From: Enoplosus armatus
Taxonomy: Eukaryota; Chordata; Actinopteri; Centrarchiformes; Enoplosidae
Assembly: GCF_043641665.1 (NCBI RefSeq)
Contig: NC_092188.1
Coordinates: 15,583,704-15,647,703, forward strand
Direction: 5' to 3'
DNA: 64,000 nt
The notes under the pieces are model-generated. The model saw only the letters and a program-made list of their open reading frames with translations. It had not been told where the DNA came from and did not search any database. Position numbers and translations under genes: made by a program. Each line of letters opens with the position of its first letter. The stretch's first letter is position 1. Below are positions 12,942 to 24,900 of this stretch, one piece after another.

Positions 12942-14225
12942 ATGGCCACAACCAGCCCCTTCCTGTCTGAGGATCAGTTCCTGTGCTCCATCTGTCTGGA
13001 CGTTTACGCCGAGCCTGTTTCTATTCCATGTGGGCACAACTTCTGCAAGGCCTGTATCACCAGGCACTGGGAAGGCAAGGAGCAGTGTCAGTGTCCACTG
13101 TGCAACAAGAAGTTCGACCAAGGGCTCAAACTTTGTGTCAACACTGGATTCAGGGAGGTTGTGGAGAATTTTAAGAAACATAATGCGATAGCGGACAATA
13201 ATTCCCCAGTCAAACCAGGACAGGTGCCATGTGACTGCTGCCTTGGCAACAAGCTCAGAGCCTCTAAAACTTGTTTGGTGTGTTTGACTTCTTACTGTGA
13301 GACCCATTTAGAGCCTCATCAGAGAGTTGCTGCCTTAAAGAGACACAAACTGACTAATCCCGTGCAGAACCTGGAGGACAAAATATGCAAGAAACACAAC
13401 AGGATTTTAGAACTTTTCTGCAGGAATGACCTGACACGTGTTTGTGTCCTGTGTACAGAACATAGCACTCATGATACAGTCCCTTTAGAGGAAGCGTATG
13501 TTGACAAGACGGCTCAGATGGGGAAGAAAAAGGCGGAAATACAGGAAATTCAACACAAGCGTGGCAAGAAGGCTCAGAAGACCAAGAGGAAAGGCAAAAA
13601 TGGAGCAATGGCAAACAGCGCTGTGATTAATGAAATGCAAGCTCGTCACATTTGGTGGTTTCCCAATGAAAACCCACAACAATTCAACAGATGTTTCTAT
13701 GTTCCTGGAAACATTTCTGAGGGGAGATTCTACTATGAGGTTCATGCCGCAGGGGGGACCGGCTGGAATGTAGGAGTGGTCAGAGAGTCGATTTGTCCGA
13801 AGAAGACATTCACACCTAACCCTGGGAATGGAAACTGGACCTTAAGGATGGGTAACAATACCAACTGCAAGGCTCCACATGGCATCCCTGCCCACCTCTT
13901 TTTGATAGAGAAACCTGAAAAAGTTGTAGTATTTGTAGACTATGACAATGGATTGGTGTCCTTCTATGACGTAGACACTGCGATCCTGATCTGCTGTTTT
14001 GCCTGCTGCAAATTCAATGAGGTCATTTTCCTGTTCCTTAATCCTGCACAGAATAACTGGGCACAGAGGCTACGAAAGAAGGTTCAGAAGATTAAAGAAT
14101 GGTCACAACTTCCAGATAGCTTCTTCTTCTTTGTCTTCTTTATTTTCATGGTCATTCTGATGTCGATTTTGCAAAACATCATCTTTTACGAGGGCAGAGT
14201 TGAAACAGATTCTGATGAAATCTGA
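12942..14225 (+). CDS. TRIM-family E3 ubiquitin ligase, RING/B-box/SPRY with C-terminal hydrophobic segment
   Basis: The 427-residue protein is encoded in a single exon. The RING (residues 15-54) has intact C15, C18, C30, H32, C35, C38, C51 and C54. A first B-box spans about 97-126 and a second 149-177 (C149, H152, C160, D163, C168, C171, H174, H177). The usual ~100-residue coiled coil is replaced by a ~40-residue Lys-rich linker (about 189-225, KKKAEIQEIQHKRGKKAQK). A SPRY domain follows from about 236 (GRFYYEVHAAGGTGWNVGV, then VVVFVDYDNGLVSFYD); the preceding PRY motifs are largely missing. Residues 394-416 are a very hydrophobic stretch (FFFFVFFIFMVILMSI) followed by an acidic tail, suggesting a tail anchor. 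RING TRIMs transfer ubiquitin, and related fish TRIMs often act in antiviral defence; that role is inferred only. It most resembles the bloodthirsty-like TRIM group. An acceptor at 12938-12939 implies an upstream noncoding exon. Confidence 0.9.
   Translation: MATTSPFLSEDQFLCSICLDVYAEPVSIPCGHNFCKACITRHWEGKEQCQCPLCNKKFDQGLKLCVNTGFREVVENFKKHNAIADNNSPVKPGQVPCDCCLGNKLRASKTCLVCLTSYCETHLEPHQRVAALKRHKLTNPVQNLEDKICKKHNRILELFCRNDLTRVCVLCTEHSTHDTVPLEEAYVDKTAQMGKKKAEIQEIQHKRGKKAQKTKRKGKNGAMANSAVINEMQARHIWWFPNENPQQFNRCFYVPGNISEGRFYYEVHAAGGTGWNVGVVRESICPKKTFTPNPGNGNWTLRMGNNTNCKAPHGIPAHLFLIEKPEKVVVFVDYDNGLVSFYDVDTAILICCFACCKFNEVIFLFLNPAQNNWAQRLRKKVQKIKEWSQLPDSFFFFVFFIFMVILMSILQNIIFYEGRVETDSDEI
14121..14189 (+). 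other. Predicted transmembrane/tail-anchor segment of the TRIM protein
   Basis: This encodes residues 394-416: about 23 consecutive hydrophobic residues (Phe, Val, Ile, Met, Leu) preceded by basic residues (KKVQKIKEW) and followed by an 11-residue acidic tail. The charge pattern suits a tail-anchored membrane protein facing the cytosol. Most SPRY-TRIMs end shortly after the SPRY domain without such a segment. Confidence 0.7.
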
Positions 14226-15074
14226 TCATGATAAGCCCAGTTCTTGGATGTTTGAAAAACCGAGCCATGCATACAGAGTCGAGAATCGATAAAGGTTCAT
14301 ATTTACATATTTACAAGAAATATTTTCAAAGTTGTATATATGACTTTGTTTGCTTGTTTTGTTATTTGGTGTTTAATTTTCTGTACTTGATATACAAAAT
14401 TCATTTACATAAAGTTTTTGTTTTTCTATAAAACCACGATGATCGTGTTGTTTCTGAAATGAATCAACCACTCTAAACATTTAGAGTATGTACAGTATCT
14501 CAGACTGCTGAGCTGGTATTTGCAGGCTTACTCCACCTAAAGTGCTGACTGAAGTGTGACTTCACATTCATGTTACACGTTTAAGATCAGTGAAGATGGT
14601 GGCAGAGGCTTTATTCAAATACACCACTAGAGGGTGCAATCTACTTACCCTTCATGGATAGTGGCCCACACTCCCCGTTCAGTTAAGATAGAGATAACAC
14701 ATGGTAGTTTAGACAGAGACATTTTTTTTTATTTGAGCCACCACTACATTTTAAGTCTTCATAAAGTTTTTCTTTTCATAGGAACTGTGTACAATTCGTT
14801 ACTAAGCTGAGTCTGAGACTAAAACCAAAAGTTGTGTTCAACACACATTTAAACTGAACTATAGAATATATAGAAACTATACACAGTGGTCTGCCTAAAC
14901 ACTTAACATAGATTGCTGCAGCAGGATTCAGTACTGTATAAATATATATATCGGATTACAAACTGTTTTAAAAAGAAAAAGAGCTTTGTCTTGGATGGAT
15001 TGCCATGAACTTTGTTACAAACACTCATGCCCCCCCCCGACTTTTTTCATTCTTTGTTTCTGACTAAATACCTG

Positions 15075-15235
15075 CCAGTCTGGACACTTCCATCAGCCTC
15101 ATCAGCTGTACTTTGTGTTGCTGATTAGCAGATGTTAGCATGCTAACGTCCTAAACTAAGATGGTGAACATGATAAACATTATACCTGCTAGACATCAAT
15201 ATGTTAGCATTGCCAACATTTAGACCAAGTGGTGA
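15075..15235 (-). repeat. Teleost dispersed repeat, copy A
   Basis: The phrases ATCAGCTGTACTTTGTGTTG, GATTAGCAGATGTTAGCATG and TTGCCAACATTTAGACCAAG belong to a repeat family I recognise from many fish genomes. It reads here in the reverse orientation relative to copy B at 16440. The repeat class is not established, and limits are approximate. Confidence 0.6.
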
Positions 15236-16439
15236 ATACTGTAGTGTATTGCTTTCAGCCCATTAAAGACAGGATCAAGTCCATGGGCAGATTACTGGCA
15301 TACATTTAGCATGTATTATTAACCCCAGTGTCTTTCCAAAAACTACCACTAGTTTTTTCAATTCTTTATTTTTTTTGCTTAAGTTTGGCAATTTCCACCC
15401 ATGAACAAAAATGGTTTGTCACTCTGACTGTTTTAACTGTCAGATTTCAACATGCCTTCTCACTTCACAGAGCAGCAGCAGAGAGAGAGACAGACTTGGA
15501 AAGTAGAAAGTAGTATAGTGGGTCCACCACTCACTGGAATAAATTTTAATGAAATCATTAGAAAGTCATTCTGTTTTAAAGCAATTCCAATGTCACATTG
15601 TTTCCTAAACTATTGAGTCTTTGTGGTTTAACCAACAAACAATCTGTCATTTCACATTCCCCTCGCACCTCAAAACCAGGTTTAACATTCTTTCACAGTA
15701 ATTCAACAGATGAACGTAAGAGTTATAAAAATGTGTCAGGAAACCTGCCAGGTCTGGTCTGCACACTATTCTGTCTTACATGCATCAGCCCATAACTCAG
15801 ACATGGAGGCGTCAAAGAAAACATGACCTAAAAACGCTTCAGTCATGAAGTTCGAGCTGCAGCCTAGTGATTTCTCAGCTGATCTGATATTTTCACTTCT
15901 TCCAGCCAGGTGGCCTGTCAGTAAGTCTGTCAGCAGCAGTCCGTCCATCAGTCAACCACTCGTCCAGGCACTCAGTCCAGCAGTCAGTCGATCATTCAAA
16001 TAGATAATCAACTGTTCAGCCACTCACTGATGCTGTCAGTTAACCATTTGGGTGGTATCAAACAGCTCACAACATGCCAACTCAGTTTTCATTCCACAAT
16101 GCAAAGCACAAGTGACGGAGCTACTCACAGCTGAAAAATATTAGAACTGTGGATGCTTCCAGTATGATTGACACGCATCAGTGCAGGTATTGTTTAATTT
16201 CCTGTTAGTATGAAATCTTTAAGACTATTCATAGTCAACATGTTACTGTGAACAGTTAGAGGACAGAATAACACCAGAAATACCATGACCAAACAACTCT
16301 TGCTGAACACACACAACAAACCAGTTTCATTGAATTATGTCCATGTCAGGTCCACTGCAATAGTATATATTGTACACAATTAGTATGTCGTATCTGATTG
16401 GGACACTGTTAGAGTCTACAACAATGCTAGAGGTGCTTT
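15236..16439. other. Intergenic, no gene seen
   Basis: AT-rich DNA with a loosely repetitive CAGTC/CAGTCA stretch at about 15910-16030. No open frame here has recognisable content. Confidence 0.55.
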
Positions 16440-16645
16440 GAGCTAACATCAGCATGGTTTAGCAGTAGACATATAGTTTAACCAGCTTAGTTTTAGCATG
16501 TTAGCATACTAACATTTGCTAATTAGTACAACATTTCCATAATGGTTATTACACCTCATCCAGAGGAGGAGGAGGACATGAATGTCTATAAAGTCTATGA
16601 TCTGCACCAAATTTAATGGCAATTCCTCATTGCTCTTTAATCTTA
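16440..16645 (+). repeat. Teleost dispersed repeat, copy B
   Basis: Contains ATGTTAGCATACTAACATTT followed by GCTAATTAGTACAACA and then GGACATGAATGTCTATAAAG and GCACCAAATTTAATGGCAAT. It is the same family as 15075-15235 in the opposite orientation, with an apparent internal deletion. Non-coding. Confidence 0.6.
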
Positions 16646-16732
16646 ATATACTGTATATAAAGAGAATGCAACACAAGAATAAACTCAAAATCCTAGATCC
16701 ACAAACATAACCAACATGTAACATTAGCTCAC

Positions 16733-16955
16733 ACCTCTGCTCAGCAGAAACCATAACATATCTGCAACCAGATGTGTCGACCACAGTGTCAGTCCACCAC
16801 TGATTCAAGCTACGGATGAGCTAAAGTTTCCACTGAGGAGCTATTTTAAGGAGCAGTAACAATCCTGCAGGGAATTACTGGGTTTTCCACTGTGACCTTC
16901 CAGGTAGGGTTCAGGGAGAGAGGTCAAAGAGTCACCACCCACTGTCAGTGGGGCT
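16733..16955 (+). repeat. ~225-bp repeat, left copy of an inverted pair flanking ccn3
   Basis: Long stretches match the reverse complement of 21742-21967 in the same order, e.g. CCACAGTGTCAG, CTAAAGTTTCCAC, GGGTTTTCCACTGTGACCT, CCAGGTAGGGTT and GTCACCACCCACTGTCAG, with scattered substitutions and small indels between them. No reading frame is maintained. It is probably a non-autonomous transposable element; its class is unknown. Confidence 0.85.
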
Positions 16956-17393
16956 CGGACGGTTTGGTAACTTCTGGGTCCCATATGATAAAAGGGAATC
17001 TGGAGGAAGAGTTCTACCCCAAATACAGATGTGTGAAAGCTATCAAGATGTGTGTTAATTTCTAGGGAAAGGGATTATATTTGGTCTCATGAATTTACAT
17101 AACATAACATATTGTTAGTATTAGCTGCTCTATATTATATTATATATTATAGGGAAATGATCTGCCACATATCAAACAACATGAGAAGCCAATTGTAGGA
17201 GAAACCGCAAGCTTTACGCAAAGTTTATTTAACATTTAGCCATGAAGACTATATCGTCATTTATTCATTAGTTAAACTCTAACATGATATATACTCTCTC
17301 TAATGCTCCTTTCCCACCACTAGCATCAAGATAGGAATTATTTTAGTGTTGGATATAATAAAGAGATTCAAACTTTGATACAAAAAATACAGA

Positions 17394-18764
17394 TTTATTT
17401 TCAAATGTTGAGTTTTGCAGTATTATTGAGACAAATACAGGAACAAGCAGTGTGAAGTATAATTCAAGTAGTAAGCAAAACGATACCACATATCAATATA
17501 TACAATTAAAAAAAGGTTTACATTGTTACAAATTAAAGCTGTGTATTTGATACACACTCAGTCAAACAAGCTATACAGCAAGTATTTACAAAACCGTTGT
17601 CATTATAAAAATAGCTGTTGTTCATGTGCACTACAACCCATTGAAACCTAAAAAAACATACAGTTGCATTTACTAATGGGAACATAGACATTATGCATTT
17701 TACAACAGGGATAGGATTTCAGGCAGATGTTACAAATGACACTAAGTCACCATGGTGACCTCTCTTTCGTAGGCGGAGCCCTTGTTTGGACCAGGTCAAA
17801 GCACACAGTCCAGTTATTTCAAAAATGTGTCCTGCGTTAATAAAATGTCCATGGCAGTGCCAGTAAAAAGTAACAGCTCAACCTATAATCCTTTATTTCC
17901 CTCTGCCTTCTTGCTGCTCTTTTTATTACATCAATGGGAAAATTATGGAATTACAGTTCATCTTTAAGTGACACAGTACAGTAGATGTTTTAATTCATAC
18001 TGAAAGAGGACGTACAGGAAGCTACTTGCTCCATTACATTGCTGAAGCTCTCCTCTTCATAATTTAGTCTGAACAAAACACACTGTAGTTTCATGTTCTT
18101 TGTCTAAAAAATGATGCCTGATTGGCCAACCCCAACTGTCAATCAAACTGGTTGGCTTCAAGCAACCATGACACTCACTACCCTGTGACTTTACACCTTC
18201 ACACTGTTTGACCTCTTGAATAGACGCTGTTTCTAATTAACCGTCACCTTCACAATCACAGTCATCTCTAAGAGCACCTACAAACAAGTGTCCAACCCAA
18301 GTCTGACCTCAGTAGGGGGAGAGAATCAATACATCACAAGGTTTAAGTGCTTTGGTTCTTTTAAACAATAGTGAAGATGATTATTTGTCCACAGGATGTT
18401 AATTAACAACCAAATCCCTCTGCAGGAGAGAGAAACACAACAGCTATTTAATTCTCTACAATCTCAACCTCAAAAGAGGTTTCTCATTTTATGAAGTATT
18501 ATTCTGACCATAATAAGCATATCAGAATAATATTATTGTCACTGTGGCTATGTCGCCTATAGATTGTGCAGTTTTATGACTATTGTACTCTATATATTAT
18601 ATTGTGGACAGGTTTGTTTTAATCTAAAATTTAGAGTTAATGCAACTCATGTTTTATAGTTAAGTCCTTCAACCCATCGGAATTCCTGGATTTACAGTCA
18701 TCAGCCACAATCTTGACTCACTGTTCATTATAACCTCATTATTATCTTAGAGCGACTTTATGAC
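17394..18764 (-). other. ccn3 3' untranslated region (inferred)
   Basis: The region follows the ccn3 stop codon and is AT-rich with no competing gene. A reverse-strand AATAAA at 17394-17399 would give a ~1.35-kb 3'UTR, similar in scale to other CCN3 transcripts. The actual cleavage site cannot be seen. Confidence 0.5.
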
Positions 18765-21190
18765 CTATAACCTCATGCCGCTATATCCCAGCTCTGATGG
18801 CTGCCACACAGCGTTGTCTCGGGGGCAGTGGCTGTGGCAGGCACAGGTCAGGATCACCATGACCGGCCTCCTGGTGGTTTTGCCGTTGGCACACTGGAAC
18901 TCCACCAGGGCGGTCTTGGTTCTGTGGGGGGTACAGCAGCGGCCGTCTGTGCAGGAGCCACAGTAGCGAGGCTTGTAGGCCTGGACGCTGGTGCAGTTCT
19001 TATAGGAGAGGTGGGCGGCTGTGTCGCTCCTCACCATCCTCTGGCACTTACTGCCTCTCTGCTGGAAGAGAAAGAGCCAGTCTCTGAATTAATATAGCTC
19101 TCTAGAAAAGTATGCCATTCGAGTACAGTAGCTTATGTATTCTCATGCTGTTGGCGTCTAATTAAGATAAAGCAAATGTAAAACTCCGAAAAACTACCCA
19201 AAAAGTACCTTTGGTGCCAGCTGTGTCAGCTGCGTCTGGTCCTGCTGGTCGTCACAGGGTCTGATCATACACAGGCGGCTCTGCTTCACCATCTCACACC
19301 GACGGTTCTTATTGGTGACCCTGGTGGACAACCCCATGCCGCAGGCTCGAGAGCAGGCGCCCCACTCTGTGGTCTGCTCAATGCAATTCAGGCTGGGGTC
19401 CCAACCGTCAAAGCTCACTGTCTCCTCCTGACGATAGGCTGAGGGAGCACACAGATGGACAGACGACAGTGGGTTAGAGTGGAGAAAGAAATCACCACAT
19501 CATCGAGTGAAAAAATAAAAAATAAACACACTTGTATATGTAACTGCATTATGAGGCTCTAGTTGTGAGCTCCTTTTCAATTCTTTCTCTTGGTCAGCAA
19601 AACCTTTTTAAATATAAGTTTAAAAGCAAATCTATAGGCAACATGATCCTTGATTGGATTCAACAGCAAAGTGATCCATCACATTACTGTTTCACATTCC
19701 AGACTGAAGTGACAACACTGTCTCATTCCTCTGTGTTTCCTCCTCCTTTCTCATCCCTTACCCTATCATCCTCTTTCCTTCCCTCCCTGACTCCTGCTCC
19801 CTTTCCCTGATAAGGTCAGAGAAATGTACATAACCTTTCAACTTTGTGTCTGACACTACAGTGAGACTAAGGTCAAAGCGGAATGGGTCGATTGTATGTG
19901 TGTATCTGTATATATAGTCTATCTCATATCCCACCCCAGCCTACTTCTGGTCTACTCACCCGCCATGGCAAAGCCGCCCAGTGCGCTGGCCTCAGCCTGG
20001 GGCTCACACACCCACTTCTCGCAGCACTCTCCCGGCACCTGGACCCTGCGCGGCATGGGGCAGTCTGGCCCGGGCAGCATTACGTCCACGTTGCAGCGTG
20101 GTACACAGGTGATCTGCCCGTCACGGCACATGCACTGGTACTTACAGCTGGGGAAGAAGGTCTGGCCGTTCTGATAGACAGAACCGTCCAAAACACACAC
20201 ATTCCCCTCATGAGCTGCAGGAAAGAGACAAAATAGGGAAACGTTTTAATTTGGTTTCTACAAATAAAAAATCGATCATTCACAAAAAGTAATGACAAGT
20301 AAATGACGTCAGGAGCCACCTTTGTACTAACAGATCATTTACCACATACTGGACCTCTTGAAAGCAATGTTTGGGAACGTCATCGCTCACTCACCGGCAC
20401 AGATGCCAGTCCTCCTGTGGATGTCGGTAGTGTATTCACACTGCAGCCCTTTACGCGTGTCACAGGGGTTCATTTCAGAGCAAACCTGCCCCTTCTGACG
20501 GGCACACACCAGGCAGCAGACACAGTCATCCAGGATCAGGGGCACCCCGGGGGGACACATGGGGGGCTCCTTAGGACACTGGCATCTCCGAGGACACACC
20601 TGGGACCAGGCTAGTGTAAACACCTGGTTGGGAAAGAAAATTAATCAGCATTTTACATGTTGTCTCTTTCCCTCTAAACCAATCAATATGAGTAAATATT
20701 AGATACAAAAATTCCTCATCCTAATTTTTTCAGGATACAAAAGCTGGTAAACATTTTGTAGGATTGTGTAATTTTACATAATTTTTCCGAAAAAGGTGGA
20801 ATTAGTAGTTTTAATAACAGTTAGTTGCTCAGTGAAACTGACATGTACTGTAGGTAAAAAGTGGCTAAAAACACATTTTCCAACTAATCCATTTGAGCAA
20901 ATTAAGATATAATTTGATGCTTTGTATTTACATTTGGTTTCATTTGTGAAAATTACAAACATAACGTCTTCATGTGTTTTAATCTTGAAATTATTGGCTG
21001 AAAAGTTTCCACAGAGAAAACTTACTTTTGTTTGTAAAATAAAATACTGTCATTATATTAAACCTCTTCATACCAGGAGTACAGTATCTGCTATATATAA
21101 AAACACAACATAATTCATAGTTACTGTTGCAGTGCCCACCTGTGCTGTCAAGAAGAAGACAAAAAGAGCTCTCTCTGACAGATTGGTCAT
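18765..21190 (-). CDS. ccn3: CCN3/NOV matricellular protein, five coding exons, complete
   Basis: Secreted matricellular regulator of adhesion and growth signalling. Exons from 5' to 3': 21190-21140, 20623-20395, 20214-19960, 19438-19209 and 19061-18765 (stop TAG at 18767-18765); phases close to 353 aa, near the ~357 aa of human CCN3. Exon 1 plus the start of exon 2 give a signal peptide ending near residue 25 (FTLAWSQ). Exon 2 is the IGFBP domain ([28 protein letters not shown]), exon 3 the VWC domain ([19 protein letters not shown]), exon 4 the TSP1 repeat ([27 protein letters not shown]) and exon 5 the cystine-knot CT domain ([17 protein letters not shown]). One domain per exon is the CCN family hallmark. 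Residues such as [14 protein letters not shown] and the sntb1 neighbourhood favour CCN3 over CCN1 or CCN2. No defect seen. Confidence 0.95.
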
Positions 21191-21380
21191 CTTCCTGCTA
21201 AGTAGAGCACAATCAAAAATATCTGCAGTCTAAAAAGTGTTCAGTTGTCTTTATCGGAGCTGATTTGAGTCCTGTGGTTCAGGCTTGAGTCTTCCCTCCT
21301 CTCTGTAGTCTCCGGCTGTGGTGTAGCAGAAGGTTGTGATCTCTTTGTCGTTCTGGCTTGGGACTCTGGAGAGGAGGGCC

Positions 21381-21387
21381 TTATATA
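21381..21387 (-). promoter_or_regulatory. TATA box of ccn3
   Basis: The minus strand reads CTATATAAGG here, about 190 bases upstream of the ccn3 start codon, inside a locally GC-richer stretch. A start site near 21355 and a ~165-base 5'UTR follow from usual spacing. TATA-type promoters are usual for CCN genes. Confidence 0.75.
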
Positions 21388-21741
21388 GCGGAGCAGTCCT
21401 GTTGGCACCATGACGACAAACAGGAAGGAATGTTGGAGAGATCGCCCAGAGTGTTGGACGAAGACGAGAGTCACATTTTATTGTGAGATCCTGTCAGAGG
21501 CCACCATAAACACACAGAGAGAGGTTTCTGTCATTACAATTTACCACTCTGTGAAAAATAGATAGCCACTTGTGTTAATATAAACATGACATCCAATTTA
21601 TAATGGATCATTGTAAATTATAGCCTAAAAGTGAACTAATTTACTTTCACATTTTCCTTATTGAAGTATCCTTATTGGGGATTCCCTTTGCAGTCCAGGA
21701 TGTTCATGTTATTACATGGGGCCTGGGGGTTCCCTCACTTT

Positions 21742-21967
21742 GGTCCCTCTGACAGTGGGTGGTGACCCTTTGACCTCTCTTGCCGAACCCTACCTGGGAG
21801 GTCACAGTGGAAAACCCTCTTATCCCCAGTTGAATTGGTAATGCTTCCTAAAATAGCTACACTGTGGAAACTTTAGGTCTTCGGTAGCTTGGATCAGTAG
21901 GGGGGCTGACACTGTGGTCAACACATCTGGTCAGAGATGTGTTGTGGTTTCTTCCGAGCAGAGGTAT
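21742..21967 (-). repeat. ~225-bp repeat, right copy of an inverted pair flanking ccn3
   Basis: Reverse-complement counterpart of 16733-16955. It lies ~350 bases upstream of the ccn3 TATA box. Mismatches and short indels show the two copies are not recent duplicates. Confidence 0.85.
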
Positions 21968-24900
21968 GTGGATGGATTTGGGGGTGAAGCTGACTGGATC
22001 CCTAAAATGTCTTCATGTATTTAGAGAGAGATTGTGAGCAAAACTCCCTGAAATGTAACAAATGCAATTATACAAAAAAAGACAGAAAAGACTAAATCAA
22101 TGCTAGCAAATCAAAGTTGTTGGAAATGGGCGACAGAGTGGACGTATCTATTGTTAAAGAAAAAGCTAAGAAAAAACACCTACAAGACAGAAAGATTGGC
22201 ATTGCAGAGAGGAAGTGGCCATTAGAAAAGCTAGAGTTTGTGTGTTTCCCTGATGCACAGTTGTGTGTAAAATCAGACTCAATATTTACTTTGTCTTTCT
22301 ACTAAATGGTTAAGCACTTAATCATGTTTGTGAGTGTGTGGCCACTTTTTATTTTGTTGTATTTTTTGGGGTAAAATGTTCCAGAGATCAAGCAGGCTCA
22401 AACCTTGTTGAGGTCCCTGCAGACCCCCACAGGTGTTTCCAGCGGCTCAGGCTGAAGTTGGGTGGACATGCCGGCACAGTCCTAAGAAGCCCAAAATAAA
22501 TAAATATACCTGTGTAGGCGTTTAGGAAAGATGTGTGAGGCTTTTAAGAAAAGATGATAGCATTCAGTGTTATAAATCCAGAGCACTAATCGTAATTTTA
22601 ACTGATGAAAGAAGGTAGAAATTTGATTATTAAAAAAAATAGGCTCACACAGGAATTGCTTTTAGAGAGTAGTTATAAACTAATGTGTTGTAGGAGTTGA
22701 ATGCTTAACATTTTCTATTCTTGATACTTGACATGCACCATTTGGTTGCACCATTTTATTTATTATAGTATTTGTCGTCTGTTGTCATAGCAATATCTTG
22801 TTCTCAGTAAAGTCAAATATCTAAAATATGTGACCTAGAAACTGTTAACAACTACCACATCAAGCCAGCTGTTTTGGATAACATTTACATGCAATTTCGC
22901 CCTTATATTCCTCCCAACTTTCTTCCTTCATCAATGAGAGATCACACATCCAGACACCTCAAAGACTTCTTGGTCTGGACTTCCTGTCCATCCACAGTCT
23001 ATCTATCCATCATCCAGTTGGTGAAAAAGAGAAAGAAATTGAGGTTGCGAACTGCTTTCTAAATGACTGGTGATTCCAGCGACCGGTGGATAGCTCTGCC
23101 AAAGTCTTGATTCAGTGCTGTTTAAACAGTTTGCCAGTGGAAGTTGAAGAATGTCAGATGTTCACAGGATGGTTGTGTTTGCCGACGCTTTGTGGATTTT
23201 TGCTCCTTTACTGCTTCTACTTTGGACTTTTTCAAGCAAATTATGCCTCTATTCTGCTGCTGGAGACAAATCAATACCACTGCTGCACCCGTTAGAAACA
23301 ATCCATTGCATATGGATTGGGTTTTATAGCTGATATGGATCAAAATGATACAATACTGAAAAAAAGTTGTGATTGGCCCAAATATCCATGTGGATCAGCT
23401 CTGACCATCCCCACTGAAAGGCTATTATGGAAATTGCAAGTAGTCTTTCATTTATAAAAAGGCTCACACTGACTGTACCTTCACTCCCCTGTCCTCCTTT
23501 GTTTTCTTCTTCTATATTGTTCCCCTCAAGGCTTCGACCTTTCCATAATTAGATAAATTAAGTCAGTTTCCCACGCTGCACTGCATCTCTGTCAGGTGAG
23601 CCAGGTCAGCCGGTCTCAGCTCCTCGCTCTAGGCAACCACTTACTAAAAATAAAGAAAACATTTGATTTGTTTATCTCCTCATTCAATTTCAGTCTTTCC
23701 CTCTCATATGTTTCTTTCTAAAATATGTCTGATTCATTTGATTGTAATCCCTCAAAACAATGCTTTTGGCTTCAGCCTTCATCTACTTACTTCACTTTTC
23801 AGTTGAGGCTCCTTCTCTCAATAAGTCACTCACTGGCATCAAAAAGAAAAGCCTAAAATTGCTCTTTTCATTTTTTGCCTCCATATTTCTCACAGAATAC
23901 CCATTGGACTGGTGATCTGAAAGTTAGTAACGATCAAACTGTGAACATCAGCGAAAAGCCTAAAATGCAAATATACATCCTGGAAAAGTTAACACTATAG
24001 GCTTGTTTATTATGTGACAGCTTGGCACAGTATGGCAAAGTGTGATATCTCCCAGGAATGAGGTGGGAAGTCTGCATACGCACATTCATGGTATCTGTGA
24101 AATATTTCCACCCTAGCCCAGAGAGGAGAGAGGAACGTATGGAGGAAGACAGACAGAGATAGAGGAATGAGAAGAAATCAAACAGAGACAAATGGAGCAG
24201 GCAGAGCAGAAGGATGGACAAACTGACATGCAGTAGACACTGTAGCCTATTTCTTGAATGCTTGTCTGTCTGTTTCCTTTGTCCAGGGGGGGTCTGTGGT
24301 AGAACCAGTGGTTCTTGAGAGTTTGCACCTTGTGTTATTGTCCTTCATCCTCTGGTGGTAGGAAATGTTTCAGTACCACTTTAAATTGAGGTTTGACAGA
24401 GTCTCTTCTAAGCAAAGACGGATCACACAGAAAAAGACTTTAACTAACAGTCTGCTGTCAGCCTGCTGGCTGTTGGTGTTGGACTCTGCAGACGGGCATC
24501 AAGCCTTTTGCCAAGCGGTCGGGCCACACAGTGGATGCCGCCACTGAGAGCTCACCATGATTCTGCAACAGACCACACAGCAACATATGTGGTCAACAGT
24601 GCGTGTGGCGCAGGAGGTGGATGTTTCAGCATCTTCTTTGTCCCTTTCCTTATGACATCTTGTTCTGTTCACAGAACTTAAAGGGAGAAAATATAAAAAA
24701 CATCACGTTTTATTATATTGTGTTGACATGCACTATGAGCAGATATTAAAGGTATTTTTAGTTTATGGTCAGTATTCTGCTTTCTTGATTTATACATTTC
24801 AGGCTCTTTCCTGATGAATCCAATGCAGTAGCATTAGTATTCATTAATTTGGATGAAACACAAAATTCCTTTTGGGGTTTTTGGGAGGAAAAGTTTAGTT

